64,000 nucleotides of DNA, taken from the NCBI GenBank assembly GCA_902779085.1, contig CACYZY010000001.1, forward strand, positions 124,001 to 188,000, given 5' to 3'. Shown here piece after piece: positions 34,039-41,513 of this stretch. The position numbers and the translations under genes were made by a program. The notes beneath the pieces are model-generated. The model was not told the DNA's origin. It was given only the letters and a program-made list of their open reading frames with translations, and searched no databases. The stretch's first letter is position 1. The number at the start of each line of letters is the position of its first letter. This DNA comes from an uncultured Bacteroidales bacterium (GTDB lineage Bacteria; Bacteroidota; Bacteroidia; Bacteroidales; Bacteroidaceae).

Positions 34039-34244
34039 ATAATAAAAATTAGTTAGTTTTGTCGTAAAGGCTTGCGAAGATATAAAAAATTATATACATA
34101 TGCAAATATTATAGGTAAAAATTTGATTTATTTCTGTTGTAATGTTGACCTTTTTTATGCTATTAGAAGCCTTATCCTTTGAAGGATAAGGCGATGTGCC
34201 CAAAGAACAAAATACTATGGATGTGTAAATCGTGCAGAAAATCC
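34039..34244. other. Leader region of the VapE gene
   Basis: No gene. AT-rich up to about 34140; contains the perfect palindrome at 34169-34192. No convincing TAnnTTTG promoter for the leftward gene was seen. Confidence 0.5.
34169..34192. repeat. Perfect palindrome upstream of the VapE gene
   Basis: GCCTTATCCTT, two bases, AAGGATAAGGC: an 11-bp perfect dyad. With a 2-base centre it suits a dimeric protein site better than an RNA hairpin. Confidence 0.7.
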
Positions 34245-34311
34245 GTTTAGCGGAACTAAAACCTATCGCTTAGCGGAAGTAAAACCTCTGCTTAGTAGAA
34301 GTAAACCCAAC
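34245..34311 (+). repeat. Three tandem 22-23-bp direct repeats
   Basis: Units start at 34245 (23 bp), 34268 (22 bp) and 34290 (22 bp), with core TTAGCGGAAGTAAAACCT. They abut the right inverted repeat. The spacing is close to two helical turns, as in iteron-like binding arrays. Confidence 0.7.
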
Positions 34312-34393
34312 CTACAACCTTACACCCCAACTTACAACCAGATAGCTTATTAATATCATTGTCTTTTAAGAAAGGTTGTAAGGTTGTAAGTTC
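34308..34393 (-). repeat. Right 86-bp inverted repeat flanking the VapE gene
   Basis: Reverse-complement partner of 32733-32818 (about 11 mismatches). It has the same internal GGTTGTAAG sub-repeats and palindromic build. The outer flanks show no obvious target-site duplication. Confidence 0.8.
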
Positions 34394-34432
34394 ATTTTAC
34401 AAAGAAGTCTTTTATTAATCTTTTTATCTCTC

Positions 34433-34463
34433 TTGCGATTTCAACGTAGTTTTTTTATTTTTG
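34433..34463 (+). promoter_or_regulatory. Promoter of the VanX-like gene
   Basis: TTG (34433-34435), 20 bases, TATTTTTG (34456-34463): consensus Bacteroidetes promoter about 50 bases before the start codon. Confidence 0.7.
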
Positions 34464-34512
34464 CATTGTATTTGCGACAGAGATTGAAACGCACGAAAAA
34501 ACAGGTAAGAGT

Positions 34513-35310
34513 ATGATGACAATGAGTAAGACTTGGAGAAATGTAGTTATAGCTGTACTGCTTGTGATATTGTGCTGTGGAGTTGTTACTTGTGTGAGGA
34601 GTGTTCTCACCAAGCAAGTGGCACCTGAAGATGATAACAGTGAGTTTGTAACTATTACAGACGCTGTCCCTGATGCTATCCTGGAGATACGCTATTTCAG
34701 CACCTATAATTTTGTTGGTCAGCGCATTGACGGTTACCTGGAGCCAACAGCTCTTTTGACTCGTAGAGCAGCCGATAGTTTACAGGCGGTGAGTAAAGAT
34801 GTGATGGCGCAAGGTTACAGGTTGAAGATTTATGATGCCTACCGCCCTCAGAAAGGGGTGGATCATTTTGTGCGTTGGGCAAAAGATATCCCTGATACGC
34901 TTATGAAGGCTTATTTCTATCCAGACTTGAATAAGGACGTTCTCTTCCCTCAGAATTATATTGCGGAGAAGAGTGGTCATACCCGTGGCTCCACAGTAGA
35001 CCTTACCTTGTTTGATATGGCTACTGAGAAAGAGTTGGATATGGGTGGCACCTTCGACTGGTTTGGAGAGGAAAGTCATCCTGACTTCTGTGGCAATCCT
35101 GAAACTGGAGAATATACTGGCGATAACAGTAAGAGTCCTATAGGTCGTTCCATCACTGCTGAGCAATTTGCCAATCGCATGTTATTGCGTCAGGCGATGC
35201 TTCGTCATGGTTTCAAACCGATAGATTCAGAGTGGTGGCACTTTACTTTGGCTGATGAGCCATTCCCAGACACCTTCTTTACATTCCCTGTAAAGCAGAT
35301 AAAACGGTAA
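34513..35310 (+). CDS. D-alanyl-D-alanine dipeptidase, VanX/DdpX type (peptidase M15D)
   Basis: Zinc dipeptidase that splits D-Ala-D-Ala, here probably for recycling peptidoglycan fragments. An N-terminal hydrophobic segment (about 9-27) is a signal anchor or lipoprotein-like signal, placing it in the periplasm. Zinc ligands and catalytic residues of the family are present: SGHTRGSTVDLTL with H156 and D163, SEWWHF with E240 and H243, and R111 in DAYRP. 265 residues. ATG codons at 34513, 34516 and 34522 are all possible starts. There are no vanH/vanA neighbours, so glycopeptide resistance is not implied. A terminator follows at 35318. Confidence 0.92.
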   Translation: MMTMSKTWRNVVIAVLLVILCCGVVTCVRSVLTKQVAPEDDNSEFVTITDAVPDAILEIRYFSTYNFVGQRIDGYLEPTALLTRRAADSLQAVSKDVMAQGYRLKIYDAYRPQKGVDHFVRWAKDIPDTLMKAYFYPDLNKDVLFPQNYIAEKSGHTRGSTVDLTLFDMATEKELDMGGTFDWFGEESHPDFCGNPETGEYTGDNSKSPIGRSITAEQFANRMLLRQAMLRHGFKPIDSEWWHFTLADEPFPDTFFTFPVKQIKR

Positions 35311-35317
35311 AAAATAT

Positions 35318-35342
35318 GAGCCTCAGCAATGAGGCTCTTTTT
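35318..35342 (+). terminator. Terminator of the VanX-like gene
   Basis: GAGCCTC/GAGGCTC (7 bp, loop AGCAAT) followed by five T. Confidence 0.8.
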
Positions 35343-35400
35343 ATGGGACTTTTTTCTTCCCCGTGAGGGAAGAAATAATCTCTCGTTAGTAATAAAAAAA

Positions 35401-35750
35401 CAGTTGGTCTGTAAGCCGGGTTCTGTACCTCACAAAAGTGGGGTGCCTGTCATTTATCTGAGCCTGCTGTCACCAACAGGCTTTATCGGTCCACCCTCTG
35501 GCATTGGACGAGCAACCCTTATAGCGCCAGTTTACATGACCTTTCAACTTCCAAGAAGCACAGCTCTTATGTCACCACAAGACTGGTAGGCTCTTACCCC
35601 ACCTTCTCACCCTTACCTCCGAGGAGGCGGTTGTTTTCTTCTGCTTTACTCAACCCTCGCGGACTGCTTCCCGTTAAGAAGTGGAATGCTCTGTGTTGCC
35701 CGGACTTTCCTCCTGCATCCCGAAGATACACGCGACAAGCCGACCAACTG
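35401..35750 (-). ncRNA. rnpB: RNase P RNA, type A-like
   Basis: Catalytic RNA that trims tRNA 5' ends. On the minus strand the 5' end forms P1 with the 3' end (CAGTTGGTC pairs with GACCAACTG). Near the 5' end is the invariant GAGGAAAGTCCGGGC block, and CAGAACCCGGCTTACAGACC closes the 3' side. Other recognisable pieces are GGTAAGGGTGAGAAGGTGGG and the AGAGGGTGGACCG segment. About 350 bases, normal for Bacteroidales. Seven T follow the 3' end. Small open frames seen across this region on the plus strand are not genes. Confidence 0.95.
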
Positions 35751-35762
35751 TTTTTAGCTCTT

Positions 35763-35834
35763 ACTCCTCCATCAATGGAGGGGGAGTTTTTAATAGTGGC
35801 GGCAAAATTAATGCTTTATTTACAAATTACCAAA
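35763..35834 (-). promoter_or_regulatory. Promoter and leader hairpin of rnpB
   Basis: Minus strand: TTTG (35831-35834), 20 bases, TAATTTTG (35803-35810), an exact match. Transcription would start near 35796, leaving about 45 bases before P1 that contain a hairpin (TCCTCCAT/ATGGAGG near 35765-35785), probably removed in maturation. Confidence 0.65.
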
Positions 35835-35836
35835 TG

Positions 35837-37192
35837 TTATAAGTCTTTTACCTTTGTACTGCCTGTCTGTCGGAATGAGGCTCTCGCTGCTTCAAGTACC
35901 TCATATTGTGGTTTGAACTGCTCTTTGTAATCCACCATAAAGTCTTTATAACCAAAGCCTTTTGTGCTGAGGCGGTCTATAGTTTCTGCCAACGTGATAT
36001 CTACGCATCCAGATGCTGGCATATACACTTCCTCTTGGCTCTTATCTGTAGAATTCATGATCAACAGTTCAGCCTCAGTCAACTCGTTCAGTACCATTTG
36101 TGTCAGCTGGATAGGGATGTGGCACTTGTTGGAGAGCTGACGAGCCGAATAGGGCTTGTCATTTCCTTGGTCATATTGCTTGCAAATCATCGACATCAGC
36201 ACCACAGCAATATAATTGCGATATTCATACGAAGCGTTGTTCACCTCCTTGTAGTTGTCGTAGCGCTTGAAATTCTGCATGATATGCGTCAGCTGGGCAC
36301 CTAAGATGCAGATAGTCCAAGACACTTGCAACCACAACAAGAACAACGGCAAAGCTGCAAAGCTACCGTAGATGGCATTGTATTTCGATACCCAAACCTG
36401 TCCGCTGATATACAGGTACTGGAAGGCTTGGAACATGAAACCTGCAATGAAGCCTGCTATCAAGGCATAAAGGAATTTCACCTTGGTGTTGGGCATGAAG
36501 ATGTAGAGTGCTGTAAACATCAGCCAGCTAAATACATAAGGTATCAGGCGGATGAGGAATTTCAGCATGGGCGCTATCAGCGCATAACCCTCCATCTTGC
36601 TGAACAGGGTTGACATAAAGATGCTCAGACCTCCACTGATGATAATCAAGATAGGCATCAGAATCAGCATCGAGAAATAGTCGGTGACCTTGCGGTAGGG
36701 AGTACGGTCTTTCTTAACATACCAAATGTCATTGAAGATGCTCTCCATATTGTTCACCAGACTGATGAAGGTCCAGAACAAGGCTATCAGACCTACACCC
36801 AAGAACACGCCACCCTGGGTTTGTGAGAGATAGGAGTCAACAAACTGGAAGATGTACTTGGTGGCCTCGTTGGTGCCCAAAAGGCCTTGTTCTATCTGTT
36901 GCTGCAACAGGTTGTCGAAACCAAAGCCACGGGCGATGCCAAACAGAATGGCGAAAATGGGCACAATAGACAACAATGTGCTGTAAGTCAGTGCTGCAGC
37001 CTTGTTGCTGATCTTATCGGTAGAGTAGCGATTCACCAATATATATATCACTCGCGTGACATATGCCACCGCATTCTTCAGCGACAATTGCTGATACACA
37101 CTGTCTTGCCAGATGCCGAAAGTGACAAACTTAATGAGCCACTCCCACACCTTGTCTATTAACTCGACGATTCTGTTAAACCAAGCTCCCAT
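35837..37192 (-). CDS. YihY/BrkB family inner-membrane protein with winged-helix C-terminus
   Basis: 451 residues. The first about 310 carry the YihY (once called RNase BN) membrane fold, with ALTYSTLLSIVPIFAILFGIARGFG, a further hydrophobic series, and YGSFAALPLFLLWLQVSWTICILGA before the last helix. The C-terminal about 130 residues are soluble and look like a winged helix (YSARQLSNKCHIPIQLTQMVLNELTEAELL). Despite the old name it is not a ribonuclease; the role is unknown, possibly transport. It starts 3 bases after the MFS gene's stop, so the two are one operon, and it ends just before the rnpB promoter. Confidence 0.88.
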   Translation of the reverse strand: MGAWFNRIVELIDKVWEWLIKFVTFGIWQDSVYQQLSLKNAVAYVTRVIYILVNRYSTDKISNKAAALTYSTLLSIVPIFAILFGIARGFGFDNLLQQQIEQGLLGTNEATKYIFQFVDSYLSQTQGGVFLGVGLIALFWTFISLVNNMESIFNDIWYVKKDRTPYRKVTDYFSMLILMPILIIISGGLSIFMSTLFSKMEGYALIAPMLKFLIRLIPYVFSWLMFTALYIFMPNTKVKFLYALIAGFIAGFMFQAFQYLYISGQVWVSKYNAIYGSFAALPLFLLWLQVSWTICILGAQLTHIMQNFKRYDNYKEVNNASYEYRNYIAVVLMSMICKQYDQGNDKPYSARQLSNKCHIPIQLTQMVLNELTEAELLIMNSTDKSQEEVYMPASGCVDITLAETIDRLSTKGFGYKDFMVDYKEQFKPQYEVLEAARASFRQTGSTKVKDL

Positions 37193-37195
37193 AAC

Positions 37196-38380
37196 CTATG
37201 TAAACGATTCTGTTCTTTTGCGACGGAGGAATGATTGTTTGGTAAGGATGAAAAATAGTGCCATTCCTGCCATGTGTACCACTGCCATTGTCCAGAAAGC
37301 CGATGCATACCCCATAAACTCTGATACCGAACCCCCTATCAGGATACCGATTCCCACACCCAAATCCCAGGAGGTAAGTAGGGTAGAGTTGGCGGTGCCT
37401 CGCTCGTTGTTCTGTGCCACGTTGATGATCATGTTCTGCATGGCTGGCCACATATGGCCATTGCCTAAACCAATCAGGATGGCTGAACCATAATAACCCA
37501 CCATGTTGGGCATCGCAATAAACAGTGTGTAGCCTATGGTTGAAAGCACAATGCCTTCTGCAGCATTGCGTGTCAATTTGCCTTCCCTCAGTGACTTTGC
37601 TCCTTGCAAGCGAGAGAGAATGAGACCAATGCTCAGCAACATGAAGTAAGTGCCAGTACCGCTGGTAATGCCCATCACCTCTTTGCCATAGATGGCCAAG
37701 TAGTTACTCAATATGCCGTAGCAGAAGCCGAAGAAGCATATGTTGAGGCCTATCACCCATCCCTTCAGCAGGAAGAAACGGTCGAGTGAAATAGCTTTCT
37801 TGTCTTTCATCAACTGCTTGGCAGGCAACTTCATCGTATAATCTACCGCAAAGCCGATGCCTGCTACAATGAATGCCAACCAGAACAAGGCATCGAAATT
37901 ATGTACGTATTTGTATAAGAATACGCCGATTGTGGGAGCTATGGCTGTGGCGAGGTTGTTGCTCAGACCATAGTAGCCAATAGCTTCATTACGGCGACTA
38001 GATGCTACCACATCGATGGCCACCGTATTGTTAGCTACCGTTGAGGCTCCGAAAGGCCCTCCGTGTAGGGTGCGTACAATGGCGAACATCAAAAGGGTAC
38101 TAGCCAAAAGGTAACCTCCGAAGATAATGAAATACAGAAATAAGCACACCAGCAGCACCTTTTTTCTTGGGAAGCTATCTACTATATAGCCACTGAAAGG
38201 TCGGAATAACAGTGCGGTAATGGTATAGCCGCTCAACACCAATCCTATCATGTCCTTCGTCGAGCCGAAAGTCTCACTAAGGTACAAGGGCAGGAGAGGG
38301 GTGAGCAAATAGAAGGCGAATGACATGGTGAAATTCGCCACCATCACCTTCTTATAATTGCTATTCCATAGTTTATCCAT
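37196..38380 (-). CDS. Major facilitator superfamily transporter
   Basis: 394 residues with 12 predicted membrane helices. The MFS loop motif appears as GYIVDSFPRKKVLL between helices 2 and 3, and helix 5 region has YYGLSNNLATAIAPTIGVFLY. It belongs to the general sugar/drug-export-like MFS_1 group; the substrate cannot be read. Translationally adjacent to the YihY gene. The divergent hydrolase gene starts 80 bases away. Confidence 0.88.
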   Translation of the reverse strand: MDKLWNSNYKKVMVANFTMSFAFYLLTPLLPLYLSETFGSTKDMIGLVLSGYTITALLFRPFSGYIVDSFPRKKVLLVCLFLYFIIFGGYLLASTLLMFAIVRTLHGGPFGASTVANNTVAIDVVASSRRNEAIGYYGLSNNLATAIAPTIGVFLYKYVHNFDALFWLAFIVAGIGFAVDYTMKLPAKQLMKDKKAISLDRFFLLKGWVIGLNICFFGFCYGILSNYLAIYGKEVMGITSGTGTYFMLLSIGLILSRLQGAKSLREGKLTRNAAEGIVLSTIGYTLFIAMPNMVGYYGSAILIGLGNGHMWPAMQNMIINVAQNNERGTANSTLLTSWDLGVGIGILIGGSVSEFMGYASAFWTMAVVHMAGMALFFILTKQSFLRRKRTESFT

Positions 38381-38432
38381 TATCAGTGCATCCTTTTTGT
38401 TTTTGCAAAGGTAATAATTAATTGCTTTTTCT

Positions 38433-38440
38433 TAACTTTG
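38433..38440 (+). promoter_or_regulatory. -7 box of the 38460 hydrolase gene
   Basis: TAACTTTG, exact TAnnTTTG, 20 bases before the ATG. No good -33 element. Confidence 0.55.
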
Positions 38441-38459
38441 TAGCAAGAATAAAAAAACA

Positions 38460-39461
38460 ATGACTATGAAAACGATGTGTCTTCACTTTATGAAAGCATG
38501 CTCAATGGTTGTAGGCATGATAGTTATGGGAATGCAGTTTCCTCAAGCTGTCAAGGCTCAGGGAAATGCACAGACATTTACCCAAGAGCAGTTAAAGGAA
38601 TATTTCAATAACCGTCCCAAGCCCGACAAATGGATGGACCCAACGGGTAAATACCCAGTAGTGATGGAGGTGGACCCAACGTTAGAAGGTCACACCATCT
38701 ATCATCCTGTTGACCTGAGTGCCTTCCCTAAGAAAGACAAGCTGCCTGTTGTACTGATGTCAGGACCTGGGTGCGACGATGATGGTGATTCATTTCGTCC
38801 TTTCTGGACAGAGATAGCTTCCCACGGCTATCTGGTGATAGCTACTGGTGAGCCAGTGCCTGACGGAGTTCGTGCTGCTATGGGAGCCACTACCGAGGAA
38901 GACATGAAGGCTGGCTTGGACTGGATTATCAGCGAGAATGAGCGACCAGGGAGCAAGTATTATCAAAAGGTGGACACTAAGCATATAGCTTTGTTTGGTC
39001 AATCATGTGGGGGCGTACAGGCTTTGAAATTGTCAGGCGACCCTCGTGTGTCTTTGTTAGGCCTTTGGAATAGCGGTTTGGGAGCGATGGCCGATAATGC
39101 TGATCCAAGGCGCAGTAGTCTGATGGGCATAAGTCCTGCATTGAAAGAGATGCTCATCAACTTGCGCATACCTATAGCTTATTTTGTGGGAGATACCGAT
39201 CCTGCACGTCCTAATTCTACTATGGATTATGGCAACATAAAGACCAATGTGCCAGTAGTGTTAGCCGTTAGGGAGATTCCTGGCGATGCCCACGGAGGCA
39301 CTTTCAGAGAGAAAAACGGAGGGCCTTTTGGTCAGGTAGGTGTAGCTTGGCTCGATTGGCAGTTCAAGCATAACAAGAAAGCTGCTAAAGTGTTTAAGAG
39401 CTCCAAATCGTTGCTCTTTACCGACAAGAAATGGGTAGAGGTGAAAACCAAGAACCTTTGA
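38460..39461 (+). CDS. Exported alpha/beta hydrolase
   Basis: 333 residues with an N-terminal signal peptide ending near VKAQG. The fold is that of alpha/beta hydrolases of the PAF-acetylhydrolase/dienelactone hydrolase type: LPVVLMSGPGCDDDG as the oxyanion strand, HIALFGQSCGGVQAL as the nucleophile elbow (G-Q-S-C-G), and GDAHGG as a probable His-bearing motif. Substrate unknown. Single gene facing a convergent AraC regulator 24 bases away; close to an SDR and a sugar cluster. The ATG at 38466 (MKTM) is an alternative start. Confidence 0.8.
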   Translation: MTMKTMCLHFMKACSMVVGMIVMGMQFPQAVKAQGNAQTFTQEQLKEYFNNRPKPDKWMDPTGKYPVVMEVDPTLEGHTIYHPVDLSAFPKKDKLPVVLMSGPGCDDDGDSFRPFWTEIASHGYLVIATGEPVPDGVRAAMGATTEEDMKAGLDWIISENERPGSKYYQKVDTKHIALFGQSCGGVQALKLSGDPRVSLLGLWNSGLGAMADNADPRRSSLMGISPALKEMLINLRIPIAYFVGDTDPARPNSTMDYGNIKTNVPVVLAVREIPGDAHGGTFREKNGGPFGQVGVAWLDWQFKHNKKAAKVFKSSKSLLFTDKKWVEVKTKNL

Positions 39462-39485
39462 TTTTTTTATTCACATCAACATATC

Positions 39486-40400
39486 TTAGTTGTTCTCACT
39501 CTTTTGCAACTGGTACTGACGAGGTGAGCAACCCACAACAGCCTTAAAATACTTGCCAAAGAAGGAAGGATTGGGGAAGTTTAGCTGATCACTGATTTGC
39601 TGAACCGTTAAGTCATTCTGACGGAGCAATGCCTTTGACTCCAAAACCACATAGTCGCGTATCCACTCACTTGGCTGACGGTTACTGTATTGTTTTACAA
39701 TCCTGGAGAGGTATTTGCTGGTAATGCAAAGTTTGTCGGCATAGAAACCAAGTTGGCGTTCTTTGGTATAGTTGCGTCTCACTTCGTCCATGAACTGATG
39801 GAACAGCATCTCGCCTCGACTCAATTTGGCATCTTCATTTGCAAGGGTTTCAAACTTGGTAATGCAGAAATAGGTCATGGCCTCCATATAGTTCATCAAG
39901 ATTTCCTTGGTATAGGGTAATTGCAGTTTTATAGCAGATCGCATCATTCTGTACAACATGATGAGATGTGCCATTTCGCCATCAGTATAATGAAATTTCA
40001 AGGGGCGTTTCATGTGTTCGCGAAACTTCAGCGAATTTTCCATCTTCATGAGCAGTGGAAATGCATCCTCGGGTATTGCCATAATGGCTACACGACAGTC
40101 TTTCGACATACTGATATGTTCGCCAATGGTACCTGGCACCATAGTCAGTATTTCATTCTTCTGCAATTTCACCTCTTCTAAGTTGATTCGAAGTGTCATC
40201 TCACCCTGGGCACAAATCATGATAAGTGGGAATGTAAGCTTGATAGGAAATGGTTGTGTAGGAACAAGACCATCTAAATCAAGATCTTCGGTAGAGTCAA
40301 GGTTGTCGTCAAAAAGCACAAAATTTTCAAGTACCAGTTTCCTGTCACCACTTGGCAGCATGTCCAACTTCAACTCGGTCAGTTTCAATTCATTTTCCAT
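39486..40400 (-). CDS. AraC-family transcriptional regulator
   Basis: 304 residues. The C-terminal about 100 residues carry two helix-turn-helix units: LGFYADKLCITSKYLSRIVKQYS with SEWIRDYVVLESKALL, then VQQISDQLNFPNPSFFGKYFKAVVGCSPRQYQ, the classical AraC signature. The N-terminal part is a cupin-like sensing domain (LTFPLIMICAQGEMTLRINLEEVKL). The ligand is unknown. It is divergent from the SDR gene 214 bases away and may control it. Confidence 0.9.
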   Translation of the reverse strand: MENELKLTELKLDMLPSGDRKLVLENFVLFDDNLDSTEDLDLDGLVPTQPFPIKLTFPLIMICAQGEMTLRINLEEVKLQKNEILTMVPGTIGEHISMSKDCRVAIMAIPEDAFPLLMKMENSLKFREHMKRPLKFHYTDGEMAHLIMLYRMMRSAIKLQLPYTKEILMNYMEAMTYFCITKFETLANEDAKLSRGEMLFHQFMDEVRRNYTKERQLGFYADKLCITSKYLSRIVKQYSNRQPSEWIRDYVVLESKALLRQNDLTVQQISDQLNFPNPSFFGKYFKAVVGCSPRQYQLQKSENN

Positions 40401-40446
40401 AGCTCTTCATTCAGGGATTCCCTTTCCCACTACAATTGTTTTGATG

Positions 40447-40586
40447 CGAAGATAATACAAAAAAATTTAACAACAAAAAGAAAGGCAGTAGAATATAGCA
40501 GCATTTGAATGAGGTGCTTTATCCCCTTTAGGACAAAACTGGTAACTTTTTGAGCTTTATAAATGATATGGTTATCACTACCTTTG
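40447..40586. promoter_or_regulatory. Divergent promoter region between AraC regulator and SDR
   Basis: Rightward TACCTTTG at 40579-40586 (exact) serves the SDR gene. Leftward TATCTTCG at 40447-40454 (one mismatch) may serve the AraC gene. No dyad strong enough to call an operator was seen. Confidence 0.5.
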
Positions 40587-40614
40587 CACTATCAATAACA
40601 AAAGAAAGATAAAA

Positions 40615-41442
40615 ATGAAAGTAGCAGGAAAAGTAATTGTGGTTACTGGTGCTGGAAACGGCATGGGTAGAGCCATTAGCCTGAACTTGCTGAGCAAGGG
40701 GGCAAAAGTGATTGGACTTGACATTAATATGGAGGGTTTGAAGAAAACGCAGGAGTTGGCTGGTAACAACGGCGATGCTATGAAACTGATGCAGTTGGAT
40801 ATTACCAACAGAGAGGCTGTGGAGCAAACGGCAGAGGAGGCTATTCAATTGTTTGGTGCCGTTGACGGCATCATCAACAATGCTGGCATCATACAAGACT
40901 TTGTGTCAGTAAACGAAATGGAGTACCGCACTATCGAACGTGTGATGAACATCAACTTTTACGGAACATTATATATGGTGAAGTCATTCTTGCCTCATTT
41001 ACTTACTCGTCCGCAGGCACATATAGTCAATGTGTCAAGCATGGGTGCCTTTGCTCCTGTGCCAGGACAGACTTTCTACGGGGCATCCAAAGCTGCCGTC
41101 AGGGCTTTGACCGAAGGCTTGATGACAGAGTTGATGGATACCCATGTTAAGGTAAGTGAGGTGTTCCCTGGTGCTGTGGCTACAGATATTCAAGTACATT
41201 CTGGTGTGAAAAATGCTAAGAGTGTGGCCAACTATTCGGAAGAAGATTTCAAAAAAGCCAATGCCAAGGTGACCCTACCAAGTGAAGCTGCTGAAACTAT
41301 CGTGAGTGGCATGGAAGCAGGCAAGTGGAAAATCATCATAGGCAAAGACTGCAAGCAAATGGATTTGCTTACTCGTATAGCTCCTCGCTTTGCCATGAAG
41401 AAGTTGGCAGAGGCCATGAAGAAATTGCATGCTATAAAATAA
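40615..41442 (+). CDS. Short-chain dehydrogenase/reductase
   Basis: 275 residues, classical SDR. The NAD(P)-binding motif is VVTGAGNGMGRA (about residues 9-20), NNAG follows at INNAGII, and the catalytic set is VNVSSMGAF with YGASKAA (Ser, then Tyr and Lys four apart). The C-terminal segment is basic and hydrophobic. Substrate unknown. Preceded by a TAnnTTTG promoter and followed by a strong convergent terminator. Possibly controlled by the divergent AraC protein. Confidence 0.9.
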   Translation: MKVAGKVIVVTGAGNGMGRAISLNLLSKGAKVIGLDINMEGLKKTQELAGNNGDAMKLMQLDITNREAVEQTAEEAIQLFGAVDGIINNAGIIQDFVSVNEMEYRTIERVMNINFYGTLYMVKSFLPHLLTRPQAHIVNVSSMGAFAPVPGQTFYGASKAAVRALTEGLMTELMDTHVKVSEVFPGAVATDIQVHSGVKNAKSVANYSEEDFKKANAKVTLPSEAAETIVSGMEAGKWKIIIGKDCKQMDLLTRIAPRFAMKKLAEAMKKLHAIK

Positions 41443-41461
41443 GGTCGATAAAATAGGCAAC

Positions 41462-41495
41462 AAAAAAGTGGGACTCGAAAGGGCCCCACTTTTTT
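41462..41495. terminator. Bidirectional terminator between SDR and GH2 genes
   Basis: AAAAAAGTGGG pairs with CCCACTTTTTT (11 bp, 12-base loop); A and T runs serve both directions. Confidence 0.88.
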
Positions 41496-41513
41496 GTTGC
41501 ATCTATTATTATA

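Noticed and set aside
34513-35310. VanX-like gene as a vancomycin-resistance determinant
   Set aside because: No vanH, vanA-type ligase or VanRS genes are adjacent; stand-alone D-Ala-D-Ala dipeptidases are common housekeeping genes.
35329-35930. Small plus-strand open frames over 35.3-35.9 kb
   Set aside because: They lie over the RNase P RNA gene and its promoter; the RNA motifs on the minus strand are unmistakable.
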